Positions 11,654 to 21,663 are shown, numbered from the stretch's first letter. The stretch: 64,000 bases of DNA from Phymorhynchus buccinoides (GCA_017654935.2 CM065711.1:30230099-30294098); one strand, 5' to 3'. Notes: a model not told the origin generated them from the letters alone. Translations and numbers: made by a program.

Positions 11654-12575
11654 GAAAAGCAAGAAAAAGAAACAGGCTCAGATCTGCAGCGAAATGAAAA
11701 CGCATCCATTTTTCACAACAGTGGTCGCAGCACACACTCTGTAACACACGTTCTTGCGCAAAGAATATAGTTCAACAAAATAGAAAATTTTAACTCAAAT
11801 GTACTTCATAAGATGTGGTAACAAAACGTAACAAAACATAAACATAAACAGAAGCAACGAACTGAAACACTAATGACAATTGCTGTTATTTTAACCTGTA
11901 AACACCAACAATAAAACGTACACACTTAACGAGAGCGAGTCAATTTCAACACTCCGTCAAAAAGAGGAGAGTCAGCTTTGACAATAACGATCACAAGCCC
12001 CGAAAACACGCTTCTTTTTTTCCTTCTTTTTAACGAAGGTGCGCTAGCTCTTCGCACAGGTTCAGTCGGCTCATTTTTATTTCCGGACTGAAGATGAATT
12101 CGAGCTGTTTTGCGACAGTATTGCGTCTACATTATCAACCTGTGCCAAAATTACATAGCTCAAATCGTCTGCTAATCGAGGCGGTCATGAAGTTGAGTAG
12201 CCTAGGCCTTGATACACGGCTAGCCATTTCAAGTGGCAGGCACATAATGGTTTGTGCAGATATGTGACATGTACTATTGATTCATTCAAACAATGAATCT
12301 TCATTGTGTACTAGCATTAATGTTGTCGTCAGCTGAATGAATCCTAGGGGTAACATTGCACAGCTTGGGTTTGGTATGAACAGCTCGCGTTTGCAAGCCG
12401 TGAGATATATAACTGTGACGTCAAGTTTCTAATAGCAACAGTGTATTCTTACACCTTTTCTCACGCACGTTTACACTAAGCCTATGGGTTAATATATGCA
12501 AATGATATCTCTGGATATTGTTTTATATCTCACGGCTGGCAGGCCTCTTTGCACTACTTGTACATCGGTATATTA
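11654..12575 (+). repeat. Left copy of a ~0.95-kb direct duplication
   Basis: From gaaaagcaagaaaaagaaac to tacatcggtatatta this matches 12751-13718 at an offset of 1097 bp at the left end. Shared landmarks are caacagtggtcgcagcacac, ggactgaagatgaattcgag, gtcaagtttctaatagcaac and tttacactaagcctatgggt. The copies differ by substitutions and small indels. No open frame survives in either. LTRs of an element are an alternative, but the 0.17-kb interior encodes nothing. Confidence 0.85.
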
Positions 12576-12745
12576 TCAGTTATTAGGATTTGGGAGTTTG
12601 ATATTGCTTTTATCCTATCTCGAGAGGCTTGCTGTTTATCACACGAAGTCGGAGACTGAGTGTGATAAACAGCAAGGCTCAAGAGATATGATAAAAGCAA
12701 TATCTAACTCCCAAATCCTAATAATGGATATATACCAATGTGCAT
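12576..12745. repeat. Foldback hairpin between the two duplicated copies
   Basis: Left arm ttattaggatttgggagtt through tgctgtttatcacac is mirrored by right arm gtgtgataaacagcaa through aactcccaaatcctaataa, giving about 65-bp near-perfect arms around a short loop (cgaagtcggagactga). This is consistent with a foldback or MITE insertion at the duplication junction. Confidence 0.85.
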
Positions 12746-12750
12746 CAACA

Positions 12751-13718
12751 GAAAAGCAAGAAAAAGAAACAGGCTCAAATCTGCAGCGAAATGAAAACGC
12801 ATCCATTTTTCACAACAGTGGTCGCAGCACACACACACTGTAACACGCATTCTTGCACAAAGAATATAGTTCAACAAAATATAAATTTTTAACACAAATG
12901 TACTTCATGAGATGTGGCAACAAAACGTAACGTTTAAAGATAAACACAAACAGAAACAACGAACTAAAACAGTAAAGACAATTGCTGTTATTTTAACTTG
13001 TAAACACCAACAATAAAACGTACACATAACGAGAACGAGTCAATTCAGCACACCGTAAAAAAGAGGGGAGTCAGCTTTGACCAGAACGATCACAGGCCCC
13101 GAAAACACGCTTCTTTTCTTCTTTTTTTAACGGAGGTGCGGCAGCTCTTGCACAGGTTCAGTAGGCTCATTTTTATTTCCGGACTGAAGATGAATTCGAG
13201 CTGTTTTGCAACAGTACTGCGTCTACATTATCAACATGGACTCTCCCTGTGCCAAAATTGCATAGCTCGAATCGTCTGCTAATATCGACGGTCATGGAGT
13301 TGAGAAGCCTAGGCCTAGATTGACAGCTACTGAGCTAGACGTTTCAAGTGGCACGCACAGAATGGCTTGTGTAGCTCTGTGACAGCTGATACTGTTGATT
13401 CAGTCGAACCATGAATTTTCGTTGTGTACCAGCATTAAATGTTGTCGTCAGCGCTGAATGAATCCTAGGGGTAGCACTGCACAGCTTGTCAAATTCTGGG
13501 TTTGGTAGGAACAGCTCGCGTTGACAAGACAGTAATGATATGTCAAGATAAATAACTGTGACGTCAAGTTTCTAATAGCAACAGTGTATTCTTACACCTT
13601 TTCTCACGCGCGTTTACACTAAGCCTATGGGTTAATATGCGCAAATGATATGTCAAGACATTGTTTTATATCACACGGTTCCAGGCCTCTTTAGCGCTAC
13701 TTGAAGATCGGTATATTA
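12751..13718 (+). repeat. Right copy of the ~0.95-kb direct duplication
   Basis: Second copy of 11654-12575, slightly longer because of small insertions (for example atggactctccctgtgcc near 13235). Confidence 0.85.
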
Positions 13719-14716
13719 ACATTTCTTCTAATCTTCATCTGATTTCAAAGCCTAAAAACCAATTCTCTTCTGAAATTTCGGGTTTTCCTTTGTGACAATT
13801 GGCGTAGGTCTGCTCGTCATAGCCACGGCTGCCGGTTGACGTCATGAATTATGTGATCAGTTAACTCGACTGTGTGATCCTGTGCATGGCGGGAATTAAA
13901 AGATAAAAAAAGGTTTTGATTTCAGCCGTGCACAGTTTATATTTATGTGTCTTGTCATCACGGTAACGGTTTTAACTGTCATTTTTAAAGAAGATGACAT
14001 TTTTTCTATTTGGTTACTTTGTTATGCTTCTAATGTTCAAAATTAACCTTTGTTTATTTTTCTTAAATGTGTGATTTTTCAGTCTGTGATTGTGACTTAT
14101 TTTGAGTAGGCACACTATAAGCTTTAAGCTTGTTGCTGCCGTCATTCATGTTCATTTTATTTGGTGTATATGTTTTGCTTGTCAATAAAAAAAATCATTT
14201 AAACCAACTGTAATTTTTCACCGTTTTGTTGTTGTTGGGACATGGTGGATAGCTGTTAAAAACAGGCTCAGCATGTCTACTTTTGTTTCGTATGCGTTTA
14301 GATTTGGAAGCGGCAATTCCCACCGCGCACAAAGCCGTGAAGTGAAGGTGGTGAAAAAAGTGTTTTGGGACACGCTTTCGATGGCGTTTCGCGAAAGTCG
14401 AATGGTAGGGTTGTTCCAGCGTTGATTTCAACTCCGGTTTTACAAATTTTCAACTCAAAACACAGACACATTAATAGGAGACAGACAGTTTTACAGTTTG
14501 GATGTGGTTTTATTCACATGTTCACGATTGCAAGTGAAATGCGAACATTGAAAGTTCACCTAATTTGACTGAAATTTCACCACATTTCCAATGCCGCGCT
14601 TCAGTTTGGAGTTGCTAGTTATAGCAAAGGGTTATGATGGAAAGTTGAGGCAAAAGCTTCCAGGTCACCGCATGCATCCATGTTAATTGTATGTTTCTTT
14701 TGATATCGTTTCACAG
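13719..14716. other. Intron DNA, no gene recognised
   Basis: AT-rich sequence. A potential polyadenylation-like AATAAA at about 14184 has no associated coding region. Ends with the exon 3 acceptor (tatcgtttcacag). Confidence 0.3.
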
Positions 14717-14880
14717 CCGGATCAATTCGACCCATTCGTGGCGCTGTCCCAGTTCACCAGATTTACCCAACTGCTGTTGGATCGGCAGGAGATGGGCCTG
14801 TTCCCTGACCTCAACATCTTCCTGTTCTGGATGGAGGTGTTTGTCACGCTCGCCCTGTGCATGGTGGCCAAACTACGAGG
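14717..14880 (+). CDS. Exon 3 in window of the unrecognised gene
   Basis: Internal exon of 164 nt, phase 0 in and phase 2 out, between gtttcacag and CGAGG|gtacga. It reads PDQFDPFVALSQFTRFTQLL, then FLFWMEVFVTLALCMVAKLR, a hydrophobic aromatic helix-like stretch. The split Gly codon (GG + A) is completed by exon 4, which supports both splice calls. The last 66 nt plus the donor are duplicated 125 bp downstream. Confidence 0.85.
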
Positions 14881-15475
14881 GTACGATCATCATCATCATT
14901 CATTGTTCATCGTCATCTTTCATCGTCATCGTTCATCGTCATCTTCCTGTTCTGGATGGAGGTGTTCGTCACGCTCGCCCTGTGTATGGTGGCCAAACTA
15001 CGAGGGTACGATCATCGTCATCGTCATCATTCATCATCGTCATTGTCATCATTCTTCGTCATCATTCATCATCATCATTCGTTGTCATTCATCATCATCA
15101 TTCATCATCATTGTTCATTGTCATCATCATCATTCATTGTCATCATTCATCGTCATCATTCATCGTCATCACTCATTGTCATCATTCATCGTCATCATTC
15201 ATCATCGTCATCATTCATCATCATCATTCATCGTCGTCATTCATCATCATCATTCATTGTCATCATTCATCGTCATCATTCATCGTCATCACTCATTGTC
15301 ATCATTCATCGTCATCATTCATCATCGTCATCATTCATCATCATCATTCATCGTCGTCATTCATCATCATCATTCATTGTCATCATTCATTGTCAATAGT
15401 CATCATTCATTGTCATGATTCATTGTCATCATTCATCTTCATCATTCATTGTGATCATTCGTAATCTTCATGGTC
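14881..15475 (+). repeat. (TCATCATTCATCG)n array with embedded partial exon 3 duplicate
   Basis: ATC/ATT-rich variable tandem repeat. A 120-bp higher-order unit starting near 15121 recurs near 15241. It begins immediately at the exon 3 donor and includes the exon copy at 14940-15005. Long histidine/serine/isoleucine open frames here are repeat artefacts. Confidence 0.9.
14940..15005 (+). pseudogene. Duplicated 3' part of exon 3 with an intact-looking donor
   Basis: catcttcctgttctggatgg through aactacgagg repeats 14815-14880 with three visible substitutions, followed by the same gtacgatcat donor context. The offset is 125 bp, not a multiple of three, so use of the second donor would shift the frame. 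It lacks its own acceptor. Confidence 0.85.
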
Positions 15476-15518
15476 ATCATTGTCACACTGCTTCTGGATG
15501 TCATCTTTCTCTTTTGCG

Positions 15519-15720
15519 TTAACCCCTTGACTGCCACCGACGTATTACGAACTGACCTGATGACATCAGGAATAACCCTGATATGCTGGCTTTTCCTCTA
15601 ACACAGTCAAGAGAGTAATATCCCCAGGCCATTTTCTCAGATTGGCTCTATCAGTTGTTGTTTTCATGGCATGATTTGTCCAATGGGTATTTCTTTTTCT
15701 CTGGCAGTCAAGGGGGGTTA
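15519..15720 (+). repeat. MITE family E copy (TTAACCCCTTGACTGCCA ends)
   Basis: Left end ttaaccccttgactgccac, right end ctggcagtcaaggggggtta: terminal inverted repeats of about 18 bp. Interior includes cctgatatgctggcttttcc and atggcatgatttg. A second copy lies at 24889-25109. No coding capacity. Confidence 0.85.
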
Positions 15721-15849
15721 TGTATTTTTTGGGTAAATTATCACTGAAGTCTGAAGGTAAAGCTCAGTGAATTGAGTGAATCATCATCATTATTATTATC
15801 ATCATTCTCCCCGTAGGGATACTGGTGGTAATGTGGTGGGGGGGGGGGA

Positions 15850-16350
15850 CCTTTTGTGTAAATAGTTACCCCACCTTCTGGAAGTTCTGTCCCTGTAACT
15901 TCCTCTAATCTGTCTCTCTCTTCGACTCAACCTTTTCCCTTTGCTTTCTGTCATCTACTGTCTTTCTGCCTTACAGTGTCCCATTCTCCTGCCTTTTCCC
16001 TTTGCTTTCTGTCATCTACTGTCTTTCTGCCTTACAGTGTCCCATTCTCCTGCCTTTTCCCGTTGCTTTCTGTCATCTACTGTCTTTCTGCCTTACAGTG
16101 TCCCATTCTCCTGCCTTTTCCCTTTGCTTTCTGTCATCTACTGTCTTTCTGCCTTACAGTGTCCCATTCTCCTGCCTTTTCCCTTTGCTTTCTGTCATCT
16201 ACTGTCTTTCTGCCTTACAGTGTCCCATAATTCTCCTGCCTTTAAAAAAAAAAATCTTCCAAATAGTTTTCTCCTTTGAGCTCCTTCGAAATCGGAATGC
16301 GTCGGCTGAATGCAAAGGGGAGACCAGTGAAACCTGAAAATCAAACCTCA
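15850..16350 (+). repeat. Family J repeat with an internal 61-bp x5 expansion
   Basis: Starts aaatagttaccccaccttct like the other J copies. The segment ctttgctttctgtcatctac through cattctcctgccttttccc is repeated at 61-bp spacing about five times (15935-16240). It then resumes J-like sequence near 16290. In the copies at 6424 and 21785 the segment is present once, so the minisatellite arose inside this insertion. Confidence 0.8.
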
Positions 16351-16445
16351 CTCGTTATGGCCAGGGAATGCATCATTGTTATTATCAGTATCATTCTCTT
16401 CAGTTTTTACATGTTATTCATACTTGATTGTCATTTAGTTTTTAC

Positions 16446-17120
16446 CATTAATCATAGCTGATTGTCACTTGGTTTTGCTCTGATTGTCACTTGGTTTTGC
16501 CCCTTAATCATAGCTGATTGTCACTTGTTTTTGCTCTGATTGTTACTTGATTTTGCCCCTTAATCATAGCTGATTGTCACTTGGTTTTGCCCCTAAATCG
16601 TAGCTGATTGTCACTTGTTTTTGCCCCTAAATCATAGCTGATTGTCACTTGTTTTACCCCTAAATCGTAGCTGATTGTCACTTGTTTTTGCCCCTAAATC
16701 GTATCTGATTGTCACTTGGTTTTGCCCCTAAATCGTAGCTGATTGTCACTTCGTTTTGCCCCTAAATCGTAGCTGATTGTCACTTCATTTTGCCCCTAAT
16801 TCGTAGCTGATTGTCACTTGTTTTTGCCCCTTATTCATACCTGATTGTCACTTGTTTTTGCCCTGATTGTCGCTTGTTTTTGCCCATATTTCGTGCCTGA
16901 TTGTCACTTATTTTTGCCCTAATTGTCACTTGTTTTTGCCCTGATTGTCACTTGGTTTTGCCCCTAAATCGTATCTGATTGTCACTTGGTTTTGCCCCTA
17001 AATCGTATCTGATTGTCACTTGTTTTTGCCCCTAAATCATAGCTGATTGTCACTTGTTTTTGCCTCTAAATCGTAGCTGATTGTCACTTGTTCTTGCCCT
17101 GATTGTCACTTGTTATTGCC
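16446..17120 (+). repeat. ~34-bp minisatellite, about 20 units, running into the exon 4 acceptor
   Basis: The unit is close to agctgattgtcacttgtttt plus tgcccctaaatcgt, with shortened variants (ctgattgtcacttgtttttgc). The last unit runs directly into ttattgccctgcag, the exon 4 splice acceptor, so the polypyrimidine tract of exon 4 is made of repeat sequence. Confidence 0.9.
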
Positions 17121-17126
17121 CTGCAG

Positions 17127-17286
17127 AAATGGCCACTTGTACCTGCCGGCGTGCTACCCCCGCGTGCTGAAGCTGCTGACTCTCACCTGGGGCCCGACTA
17201 AGCGGGCCAACCTGTGGAGACTGATGGAGCAGTACCGGTTCATAAACCGCGACAAGTCTCTCCAGCTGGTGCTTGAGAGGATTAAG
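17127..17286 (+). CDS. Exon 4 in window of the unrecognised gene
   Basis: Internal exon of 160 nt, phase 2 in and phase 0 out, between ttgccctgcag and ATTAAG|gtcagt. It reads NGHLYLPACYPRVLKLLTLT, WGPTKRANLWRLMEQYRFIN, then RDKSLQLVLERIK. Leu-rich with Arg/Lys, probably helical. The first base completes the Gly codon left by exon 3. Confidence 0.85.
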
Positions 17287-17315
17287 GTCAGTCTCTGTGT
17301 ATGTGTATCACTGTG

Positions 17316-17316
17316 C

Positions 17317-17352
<36 letters not shown>
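17316..17352 (+). repeat. (GT)n microsatellite next to the exon 4 donor
   Basis: Perfect GT run starting about 30 bp after the donor. Many alternative GT dinucleotides lie close to the true donor. Confidence 0.9.
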
Positions 17353-17355
<3 letters not shown>

Positions 17356-17364
17356 GGAAGGAGG

Positions 17365-17650
17365 GTGTGTGCTGTCTCAGGACCGACCTGGAACAAACTT
17401 CCTCTTTCCCTCCGTCAGTGACCGACCCTCTCAACCCACCTGTTCCCCCGTCATTAAAGCTGCACTCTCTTTCTCTTCTCTTCCTTGCCTTTAGGTCTGT
17501 TTCTGCTGTATTCCTTTTATGTCATCTGTGGGTGTTCGCTTTGTATTGCGTTTTTGTTTGAATGCGTTATGAGTGCTAAAGTGTGTGTGCGCTTTGATTT
17601 GATTTCTATCAAGATTCAGCGCTGTATAAATACTGTTCTCCTGTTCCGTT
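17365..17650 (+). mobile_element. LINE 3'-end fragment (CR1/L2-like)
   Basis: A short frame encodes GPTWNKLPLSLRQ, matching the WNKLPLPLR motif at the end of the LINE at 6731-7417. It is followed by ttaaagctgcactctctttc (equivalent to the SFK end) and a tail with cagcgctgtataaatactgt. Only the last 20-30 codons and the UTR remain. Confidence 0.7.
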
Positions 17651-17705
17651 TGTCTACTTTCAGAGCTTACGTCAGTGACTCTCAAGTTCCAAGTTCAAGT
17701 ATTCT

Positions 17706-17709
17706 TTAA
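17706..17709. other. TTAA target site, left flank of piggyBac element
   Basis: TTAA immediately outside the left 12-bp inverted repeat, matched by TTAA at 20318-20321. Confidence 0.9.
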
Positions 17710-17721
17710 CTTTTAACGTCC

Positions 17722-18336
17722 TATAAGGATTTTGACCTGCCAGAGCCTTTATCCCATAAGCTTATGAGAAAATTGATGGAAAATAGGGGTGGTTGTTTTA
17801 AAAATTCATAACTCTGGTGTTTCTTGATGGATTTGTTTGATATTTTTTTGGGTGAATAAAGATTGGTTGTTCTTTACATGTGTTTGGATGTTTCATGAAT
17901 TTGTCGTTATTGTCACTCACGCACTATGCTAATTTATGCTAATTAGTCGGAAATTAATAAAAAAAAAAAAAAAAAATAAACAAACATAATCAGACTTGTA
18001 CAAAGACAATTACAATAACATGCAAGACAATGTTTATGCATTTACTCACCATCGTGTGGTGAACGGGGTATCCAACAGGTACAAATCCAATGAACAGCAG
18101 ACTCACACACAAGCCGAAACAGTTTTCTTCTATTGTTCTATATCCCCATACAAAACACTTTCCACTCACTGTATTTTTCTAGATTTGATAAAAAAAAGGT
18201 AACTGAAAACTACTGTCAGCACATTTCAAGATACATTTACTTTACAGGTGAGTTCAGGTGAGCACAGGTAAGTCTATTTACACAGGTAGGCAAACAAAAT
18301 GTGCGAACAGTACAAGGCTGAACACGACTCAGTCAG
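17722..18336 (-). other. 3' untranslated part of the piggyBac element
   Basis: AT-rich, with an A run (17958-17976) and no open frame. Candidate polyadenylation signals for the minus-strand transcript fall here; I could not choose one. Confidence 0.4.
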
Positions 18337-20061
18337 TCAATGCTCAAACTGGTGGAAGGCAGCAAAACACCCTTTGTCTTTGCACAGTGCCACCCCACAT
18401 CTCACACACTCAAATGAGCTCTGGATTTTTTTGCCCCCTGCAGTGAGCCGTTGCTCCTTGGAGCACAGGATGCAGTTGCGTAGGCCTCTGGCTGTTGTAA
18501 TCTTGGTTGCTTTGTGCACTGTTGGGCTGGTGATCACTGCAGTGTCAGGAGCTGTTACTGCTGATGAACGTTTGCGGGAGGAGAATCCTGATATCAGTCC
18601 CATGGCTACATCCAGGTGGAAGTCGAGGTGTGACACTGGACGTGGTCGGGGGCTGCCGACAGTGGGCGGGGCCTCTTTGTACAGGATGTAGGCATTCACC
18701 AGAGTCACGTCGCAAATGAACCAGAAGAGATACTTCCACCACTTCTTCGCTCGTGCAGCAATGCCGTAATATGATCGGAGCTGATCATTCTTGTCGACGG
18801 CGTTGAAATTGCAGGTGTAGTCCTGGATCGCCAGGGGTTTGGGGTACCGTTGCTCAGGCTGTCCCCTTTTTCCTGGTTTGGTCAGCATGAAGTTGCCCGT
18901 CTTGTTGCCAGTGGTGAGAACGTTGACTTGCCTTTTCTTCTCACACCAGCTGATTGCCATCATCTTGCCTTTTCTCCACTTTCTCATTTCTCCTGATCTC
19001 TTATATTTCAAAGTCTTGATGGCGACAGGCAGCCCACGTCTGTCTTTGCGAACTGTTCCAGTGGCGTAAGTCTTCTTCCTCTGTAACGTCTCCATCAGCT
19101 GCACCGATGTGAAGTAGTTGTCAAAATACACATGGTGTCTCTTCTTGTAGTAGGGCTCCACAAGCTGTGTCACCACCCTGGTGCCAAGAGGAAGATTGTC
19201 TGGCACAGCCGTGTTCTTGCCAGTGTAAACATCAAAATTGATGAGATAGAACGACTCGCTATCTGCCACTGCCCATGCCTTTATGCCCCATTTGGTAGGT
19301 TTTGCCGGAATATACTGTAGAAAACTGCACCTGCCGGTGAATTTCACCATTGCTTCATCCACTGCAATGTGTTGATGAGGCTTGTAATGCTGAGGAAATT
19401 TTCTTTTTGCATTTTCCAGCACTGGGCGCACTTTGTGCAACTTGTCGTGCCTTGGATTTGCTCTGGGTGGGTTAGCAGTTGAATCATTCAGGTGGAAGTG
19501 CTTGGTTATCTTGTCATATCTGTTTCTGGACATAGTTCTGGCAATCACTTGGTGTCGCAGTTCAGGTCTCTTACTCCAGTAGGCACGGTAGCTAGGCATT
19601 TGCACTACCCCCATCAAGAAGAGAATTCCAAGATAGGCCTTCATTTCCTCAACAGAAATGTCGAATGCAGCATCGCCATTTTGTTGTGCATAACGTACTG
19701 ACTCTTCACACATTTTCACAAACATCTCTTCTGGGAACAGTTGGAGGAAGTAATCTAGTGGTTTGGCATCGATTGGAAGCACTTTCTGAGGCCCTACACT
19801 CTCGTTGAAATCCTGCTCGTCCCAATCACTGACGGCGTCAGTCCACTCTTCTCCACTGTCGACAACCTCATCTTCTTCACTCGATGATAAAGAGATCGAT
19901 GACTGATCGTTCCAGTCTGATAGATCGCTAGTGTGAACACTAGAAACTGAAATGTCACTTTGTCCTGAGTCCCCTAATCCAAGTACTGGAGCCTCATTTG
20001 TCACTGAATCGGCAGGAAAACCGTGAAAAGAAGCATCACTGTCCGTGTCAGAGTCCGCCAT
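18337..20061 (-). CDS. piggyBac-family transposase (PGBD4-like), intact
   Basis: 574 codons from the ATG at 20061 (context aaaATGg) to the stop at 18337. An acidic Ser/Asp/Glu-rich N-terminus (about residues 1-95) precedes the DDE_Tnp_1_7 catalytic fold. Landmarks are EEMKAYLGILFLMGVVQMPS near 140, HIAVDEAMVKFTGR with D235, HVYFDNYFTS with D314 and FNAVDKNDQLRSYYG with D423/D426, matching the three catalytic Asp of the family. The C-terminus has a Cys-rich zinc-binding tail: CILC, CVRC, then two further Cys and His. Family proteins cut and paste DNA at TTAA without leaving a scar. Size matches full-length members (about 560-620). No stop or frameshift is seen. Confidence 0.95.
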   Translation of the reverse strand: MADSDTDSDASFHGFPADSVTNEAPVLGLGDSGQSDISVSSVHTSDLSDWNDQSSISLSSSEEDEVVDSGEEWTDAVSDWDEQDFNESVGPQKVLPIDAKPLDYFLQLFPEEMFVKMCEESVRYAQQNGDAAFDISVEEMKAYLGILFLMGVVQMPSYRAYWSKRPELRHQVIARTMSRNRYDKITKHFHLNDSTANPPRANPRHDKLHKVRPVLENAKRKFPQHYKPHQHIAVDEAMVKFTGRCSFLQYIPAKPTKWGIKAWAVADSESFYLINFDVYTGKNTAVPDNLPLGTRVVTQLVEPYYKKRHHVYFDNYFTSVQLMETLQRKKTYATGTVRKDRRGLPVAIKTLKYKRSGEMRKWRKGKMMAISWCEKKRQVNVLTTGNKTGNFMLTKPGKRGQPEQRYPKPLAIQDYTCNFNAVDKNDQLRSYYGIAARAKKWWKYLFWFICDVTLVNAYILYKEAPPTVGSPRPRPVSHLDFHLDVAMGLISGFSSRKRSSAVTAPDTAVITSPTVHKATKITTARGLRNCILCSKEQRLTAGGKKIQSSFECVRCGVALCKDKGCFAAFHQFEH

Positions 20062-20317
20062 TTTGGCCGATTTAGTCACCAAAAAAACGAGCTAAAAAAA
20101 CAAACAAGAAAAAATATAAATCGAAGCTCAAACACCTTGGAAAAATTCGCGAGAAGCCATTTGCATTCCTAGAATTGGACTATGTATGCCCTTCACAGTA
20201 GGAGAGCGGTTATTCGGCGTTATCTCCCTTTCAATACAGTGCCTAGTAGAGTAGCGGTACGGAGCGGTATGGGCAAAAGCTCCGTGAGCGGAACCGAGCG
20301 GTACGGGACGTTAAAAG

Positions 20318-20321
20318 TTAA
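20318..20321. other. TTAA target site, right flank of piggyBac element
   Basis: Matches the left TTAA at 17706-17709. Confidence 0.9.
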
Positions 20322-20744
20322 TACAGTGGAACCTCCCTTATTAGACCTCCCATTATAAGACCCCCTCCCATATCATAAAATCAAACTGATGATTGTGGAT
20401 ACTCAACGGTAGAAGAAGAAGACCCAGGCATACGACATCGCTGTGTTTGTCCCTGTTTTTTACGCAGATTGTCCCTGCAATCTGCAAGAGGAGGTAGACA
20501 CTCCTGGGCCGCTAGAAGAGTTAGTAATAACAAGCCAAATGGTGTGGTTTTTTCCTCCATTTAACTCGTTCGCATCGCAACGATTTGAATTATAAAAAAA
20601 CCTCACAAATCACTCCAGCCATACACACAAACAAAACATGCATAAACAAAAGGAGAAATGAAAGAAGATTACGGTTTTTACTTCAGGTTTAGACATAGGG
20701 AAGTGGTAGATCAGACTTTTTTATATATAGACTTTATATAGAAA
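20322..20744. other. Intron DNA with a repeat-like start
   Basis: tacagtggaacctcccttat followed by tagacctcccattataagac looks like the end of an interspersed element often seen in animal genomes, but no second copy is present here. A partial echo (acagtggagtccaactataa) is at 35022. No gene. Confidence 0.3.
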
Positions 20745-20925
20745 AACTCCACACCGATTGGTTCCCCCCCCCCCCCCCCCCCCACAACAACCACTACAAA
20801 AAGCAAAGTCAGGGGCAAAATTGTGGTCTAAGGAAGCGAAGCGAGTTTAGAAGTGACCAAGGTATGGAATGACTTCCCTTGAAGCAAATGCATCAAATTG
20901 ACAGCTATCTTTATAAAGCCAGTAA
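20745..20925 (+). repeat. Interspersed repeat family C, with a poly-C run
   Basis: ccacaccgattggttc, a C run at 20765-20783, then ccactacaaaaagcaaagtc, gaagcgaagcgagtttagaa and ttgacagctatctttat. The same series occurs at 35558-35735 without the C run. Confidence 0.8.
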
Positions 20926-20954
20926 TAAAGCGTAGAATGAAAGAATGAATGAGG

Positions 20955-21062
20955 TAATGATGAGAATGATGCTTTGTTTGTCTCACTTTGGTTCTGACCC
21001 ACGCACTGCTAGGTGATTGGTATCGTAATCAACTTTGGTGGAGGGGAGTTAATTTGAGAGAT
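20955..21062 (+). repeat. Interspersed repeat family A
   Basis: gagaatgatgctttg through gcactgctaggtgattggta and aactttggtggaggggagtt matches 23821-23925 almost base for base. Confidence 0.85.
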
Positions 21063-21240
21063 TTTATCTGCAATATTTGGGAATTCCTTTGTGACATCCA
21101 TAAAATAGGGCCTATTCTTACCTCCCAAAATGAAGAACATAAGGTCACTGGATACCAGACCCTCATTTGATGCCTTTCAGTGACATGGGTGTTCAATCAT
21201 TGTGGTGCCAAGAGGCAACAGTGGCGATGAAAGGGTTAAA
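21063..21240 (-). repeat. Partial MITE family D copy
   Basis: Contains taaaatagggcctattctta, ccagaccctcatttgatgcc and ends ggcgatgaaagggttaaa, the D terminus. The other end is missing, perhaps replaced by the family A repeat beside it. Confidence 0.75.
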
Positions 21241-21441
21241 CCCAGTGACAACGAAAAAGTTGTCATTCGGTCAAATTTTACCCCCTCCCTTTCCTTCCTC
21301 ATCACTCACGCAAAAATCACATGCCCCCCCAAAAAAGGGTGGCACTTTTCTGGCTGCAACACACTCTCCAGGTGGGAGCAACCTGAATTTCACAGAGAAA
21401 TGAAGTGCCGAATACCAATGTTTTTGGTGTCTGTTTGACAG

Positions 21442-21663
21442 ACTTTGGGTCTGATGCTCTACGGCAAGAAGCCCGGGTCTTTCTGCCTTCTGAACCACCT
21501 GCTGTTCCCCGCGAAGCAGCGCCCCCACACCTTCGTGATGGCCGAACGCTGCGTGCTGCTGGCCTTGACCCTGGTGGTCAACGTGGAGCAAGGCAACGTC
21601 CTCAGCTACTGCGAAACTCCCATCATGCAGTGCCTGCAGGCCGTTCGTCTGACGGAAAACTCG
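21442..21663 (+). CDS. Exon 5 in window of the unrecognised gene
   Basis: Internal exon of 222 nt (74 codons), phase 0 to phase 0, between tctgtttgacag and AACTCG|gtacgt. It reads TLGLMLYGKKPGSFCLLNHL, then AERCVLLALTLVVNVEQGNV and ends MQCLQAVRLTENS. Hydrophobic Leu/Val-rich helices with several Cys. No recognised motif. Strong GC3 against an AT-rich intron. Confidence 0.85.

Larger units (their letters stand above)
17710..20317 (-). mobile_element. Complete piggyBac-type DNA transposon, 2608 bp
   Basis: The ends are exact 12-bp inverted repeats: CTTTTAACGTCC at 17710-17721 and GGACGTTAAAAG at 20306-20317. Both are flanked by TTAA, the piggyBac target. One transposase frame fills most of the interior on the minus strand. 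A subterminal block at 20250-20310 has repeated agcggtac/gagcggta motifs that could bind transposase. The coding frame, both ends and the target duplication all look intact, so this copy may be autonomous or only recently silenced. It lies antisense to the host gene in intron 4. Confidence 0.93.

Noticed and set aside
11654..13718. LTRs of a retrotransposon
   Set aside because: The copies are direct repeats, but the interior is only ~0.17 kb of hairpin, with no primer-binding site or coding region, and the copies do not have matching TG...CA ends.
14687..15464. Three overlapping His/Ser/Ile-rich open frames of 180-257 codons
   Set aside because: Only the first ~54 codons in one phase are exon 3; the rest is the ATC-rich tandem repeat after the splice donor.
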